Below are positions 61,984 through 64,000 of a stretch of DNA of 64,000 nucleotides, piece after piece. The notes below the pieces were generated by a model. It was not told where the DNA came from and ran no database searches. It saw only the letters and a program-made list of their open reading frames with translations. How positions within the stretch are numbered: position 1 is the stretch's first letter; each line of letters starts with the position of its first letter. The stretch covers positions 682,001 to 746,000 of the forward strand of contig NZ_RJTX01000002.1 of assembly GCF_003729955.1 (NCBI RefSeq), given 5' to 3'. The stretch is from Chryseobacterium daecheongense (lineage in GTDB: Bacteria; Bacteroidota; Bacteroidia; Flavobacteriales; Weeksellaceae). The position numbers and the translations under genes were made by a program.

Positions 61984-63573
61984 ATGAAAAAATTTCTATT
62001 ATTGGGCTTTGTAAGCCTAGGGATTGGAGCGTTTGCTCAAACATACTGTACACCACAATACACTTACGGCTGTGATGACGGAGATCAAATTGACAGTTTT
62101 GAAATACCAAGTGCCAGTTTCAGCCATTTGAATACAGGATGTTCTACAAATGCTTATGGTGATTATACCACACAAACTATCAGCATGAATGCGGGGCTAA
62201 ACTATCCGTTTTCAGTGACACACAATTATGGAAGCCAGAACATACGTATCTGGATAGATTTCAACAATGATGGAAATTTTGATGATTCCGCTCCTGAGTT
62301 GGTAGCTTCTGCAAGCAGCTCCAACATCAATGGTTCGGATATTACCAACGGTGCAATCATTTTACCGGCTACTGCAACAACCGGAGTGCATCGTATGAGA
62401 GTAGGGGACAGATATTCTAGTCAACCGATACCATGTAATGCAGATGGATATGGAGAAGTACACGATTATATGGTTAATATTGGAGCCGCTCCAAGCTGTC
62501 TTGCTCCAAGCAATGTAACGGTAAACGGAGTGACGTCCAATTCAGCTACAATTAGCTGGGTTGCATCTCCTAGTACTGTGGGTGTAGGATATGAATATTA
62601 TGTGTCTACTTCCAATACAGCCCCTACTACAACCACTAATGCAACAGGAACTGCCGGACCGTCTGCTGTTTCAGTAACTTTACCTTCTAATCTGGCTGCG
62701 GCCACCAATTATTATGTGTGGGTGCGTGCTGCCTGTAGCGCTACAGATAAAAGCCAGTGGTCTATAGGAGCTACCTTCACAACGGCGTGTGCTACTATTG
62801 TACCTACTTATACAAATGATTTCGCAACATTCCCACCTACATGTTGGGAACAGTTATCCGGAGGATCACCAACGGGAACTCCTCCTACAGGAACATATGG
62901 ATATTGGTATGAAGACGGCTTCCTGGGTTCAGGTTCTACAGGTTCTGCAGTAATTAATCTATATACTACAGATACAGAGGGATGGTTGAAAACAGTACCT
63001 TTCAATCTGTCAGCTGGAGGATATCGTGTGAAGTTTGATTATGGTATAACCGAATATAATGGAACTGCATCTTCTGCAATGGGTTCTGATGATGTGATAC
63101 AATTTGTGGTTTCTTCGGATGGAGGAAATACCTGGACAGTGCTACAAACCTGGACTGCAGCCAATGCCCCTTCCAATACATCAACACAGTTTTCGCTTAA
63201 TCTTACATCTTACACAGGAGCCAATACGATATTTGCTTTCTACGGATCGGATGGAACAGTCAATGATACTGAGGATTATGAGTTCTTTATAGATAATTTC
63301 ACTGTGGAGCCTGCTCCTTTGGCTACTTCTGAAGTTTCTGGAACTAAAAACAATATCAAAGCATATCCGAATCCATTTACGGATGTATTGAATATCTCAG
63401 AGATCAGAAATGTGAAATCGGTATCTGTAACAGATGCAGTAGGAAGATTGATCAAGACTATTGATAATCCGGGATCAGCTCTTCATTTAGGAGATTTAAA
63501 ACAAGGAATGTACTTTATAACACTGAATCTGAAAGATGGTTCTCAGCAAACAATTAAGGCTATAAAAAAATAA
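61984..63573 (+). CDS. T9SS surface protein with GEVED and MAM-like domains
   Basis: The start at ATG 61984 gives a signal peptide MKKFLLLGFVSLGIGAFAQ; a GTG at 61963 would put seven extra charged residues before it and is rejected. The 529-residue product has a GEVED domain at about 75-170 (WIDFNNDGNFDD, GYGEVHDYMVNIG) and one fibronectin-like domain (about 172-265). A MAM-like domain (about 265-440, YWYEDGFLGSG) follows. The sorting domain starts NIKAYPNPFTDVLNIS (near 455). The MAM-like domain and sorting domain closely match the second gene. The gene ends at a strong terminator. Confidence 0.9.
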   Translation: MKKFLLLGFVSLGIGAFAQTYCTPQYTYGCDDGDQIDSFEIPSASFSHLNTGCSTNAYGDYTTQTISMNAGLNYPFSVTHNYGSQNIRIWIDFNNDGNFDDSAPELVASASSSNINGSDITNGAIILPATATTGVHRMRVGDRYSSQPIPCNADGYGEVHDYMVNIGAAPSCLAPSNVTVNGVTSNSATISWVASPSTVGVGYEYYVSTSNTAPTTTTNATGTAGPSAVSVTLPSNLAAATNYYVWVRAACSATDKSQWSIGATFTTACATIVPTYTNDFATFPPTCWEQLSGGSPTGTPPTGTYGYWYEDGFLGSGSTGSAVINLYTTDTEGWLKTVPFNLSAGGYRVKFDYGITEYNGTASSAMGSDDVIQFVVSSDGGNTWTVLQTWTAANAPSNTSTQFSLNLTSYTGANTIFAFYGSDGTVNDTEDYEFFIDNFTVEPAPLATSEVSGTKNNIKAYPNPFTDVLNISEIRNVKSVSVTDAVGRLIKTIDNPGSALHLGDLKQGMYFITLNLKDGSQQTIKAIKK

Positions 63574-63590
63574 TAGTATAGACTAAACCA

Positions 63591-63620
63591 AAGAAGCCGG
63601 CTTAAAGCCGGCTTCTTTAT
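63591..63620 (+). terminator. terminator of the fourth T9SS surface gene
   Basis: AAGAAGCCGGCTT and AAGCCGGCTTCTT pair around one base and are followed by TTTATTTTT. The next gene is convergent and ends at 63623, so the terminator may serve both. Confidence 0.9.
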
Positions 63621-63622
63621 TT

Positions 63623-63781
63623 TTATTTATTTGGGACAGGTTGCAAATCTCCTGTGTTCAAATTACTGAATACGGTTGGGAAAAACATGACTAGAATAAA
63701 ATAAATAATGATCATCAATACTACTAAAGCGAATAAAATGATCACAAGGCTGTTGGGTTTGTTTTTCTTTTTTGGTTCCAT
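63623..63781 (-). CDS. small single-helix membrane protein
   Basis: I take ATG 63781 as the start, giving MEPKKKNKPNSLVIILF. The longer frame from 63844 begins inside the next gene. The 52-residue product has one hydrophobic helix (about 12-35) after a lysine-rich start, then a short Pro/Asn tail. It lies about 40 bases after the channel-like gene on the same strand, so the two may be co-transcribed. No family is recognised. Confidence 0.6.
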   Translation of the reverse strand: MEPKKKNKPNSLVIILFALVVLMIIIYFILVMFFPTVFSNLNTGDLQPVPNK

Positions 63782-63822
63782 GATCTTGTTGTATTTGGTT
63801 AATAGATTAATTATAAAAAATA

Positions 63823-64000
63823 TTAAGCTAATTTCTTGCCACACTGTTTGCAGTACCTTGCATCATCATCAATATCTTCATTGCCGCACCTGTCGCAAAT
63901 CTTTTCCAGGTTTTGTCTTTTATTCCTCATTTCAGCAGTTACAATTCCTGTAGGAACAGCAATAATAGAATAACCGGCCAACATCAATATGACGGCAAAA
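63823..64000 (-). CDS. C-terminus of an ion-channel-like protein with zinc ribbon (partial)
   Basis: The minus-strand frame ending at TAA (63823-63825) reads, from the right edge, FAVILMLAGYSIIAVPTGIV and then TAEMRNKRQ. This is the end of the last membrane helix of voltage-gated-type potassium channels (the AVPTGIVTAE motif). A zinc ribbon follows with CDRCG and, 14 residues on, CKQCGKKLA. The start and the selectivity filter lie beyond the right edge. The tail probably sits in the cytoplasm. Function as a K+ or related channel is inferred from the motif only. Confidence 0.8.
   Translation of the reverse strand, partial: FAVILMLAGYSIIAVPTGIVTAEMRNKRQNLEKICDRCGNEDIDDDARYCKQCGKKLA

Noticed and set aside
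1-64000. tRNA or rRNA genes
   Set aside because: I scanned the intergenic regions for tRNA-like cloverleaf ends and found none; the gaps are AT-rich promoters and terminators.

Overview
The window looks like ordinary chromosome of a low-GC member of the Bacteroidota, most likely Chryseobacterium or a close relative in the Weeksellaceae. The reasons are several secreted proteins with type IX secretion (T9SS) C-terminal sorting domains, TAnnTTTG-type -7 promoter elements, a fused E1 alpha/beta 2-oxoacid dehydrogenase, DnaE with an N-terminal proofreading exonuclease, and lineage-typical families (DUF5686, OMPP1/FadL-type porin, DUF937-OmpA). This assignment rests on recognising families, not on a database search. 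I found no tRNA, rRNA, CRISPR array, prophage or insertion sequence.

Layout. Positions 1-6.4 kb hold the branched-chain amino acid operon ilvD-ilvB-ilvN-ilvC-ilvA, preceded by a possible Ile/Val/Leu-rich leader peptide. From 6.4 to 13.7 kb, on the minus strand, are a secreted M28 peptidase, a small protein, a DUF5686 outer-membrane protein and alaS. From 14.0 to 16.5 kb is a compact plus-strand unit: ECF sigma factor, soluble zinc-finger anti-sigma candidate, RclC/YkgB-like membrane protein and an MsrA-MsrB fusion lipoprotein. I read it as an envelope oxidative (reactive chlorine) repair regulon, and it is the best candidate here for a little-described system. From 16.5 to 31 kb come an S74-chaperone secreted protein, an ABC exporter, an AAA protein with abnormal Walker motifs, a flavin oxidase, prfB without the programmed frameshift, DedA, a lipoprotein esterase, DUF808, dnaJ/grpE, mntH with a candidate metal operator, and a DUF937-OmpA protein. 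From 31 to 47 kb come proS of the eukaryote-like type, a Gly/Trp/Tyr-rich lipoprotein, a FadL-like porin, a ZIP transporter, two methyltransferases, a relic of an AraC-family gene, a glycosyltransferase, a methionine gamma-lyase-type enzyme divergent from an Lrp regulator, a bestrophin, the branched-chain 2-oxoacid dehydrogenase E1 and a T9SS subtilisin. From 47.4 to 52.1 kb is dnaE.

From 52.4 to 63.6 kb four large T9SS surface proteins lie in tandem. They share nearly the same sorting domain and exchange fibronectin-like, MAM-like and cysteine-containing beta-sandwich modules, so they look like a family expanded by local duplication and domain shuffling. The window ends with a small membrane protein and the C-terminus of a potassium-channel-like protein carrying a zinc ribbon.

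Most genes end at clear intrinsic terminators, which mark the transcription units well. Two intergenic regions carry short dispersed repeats of the GTCATT...AATGAC type. Branched-chain amino acid synthesis (ilv operon) and breakdown (E1 gene), plus a lyase that can make 2-oxobutyrate, the IlvA product, are all within the window, though they are far apart and not one operon.
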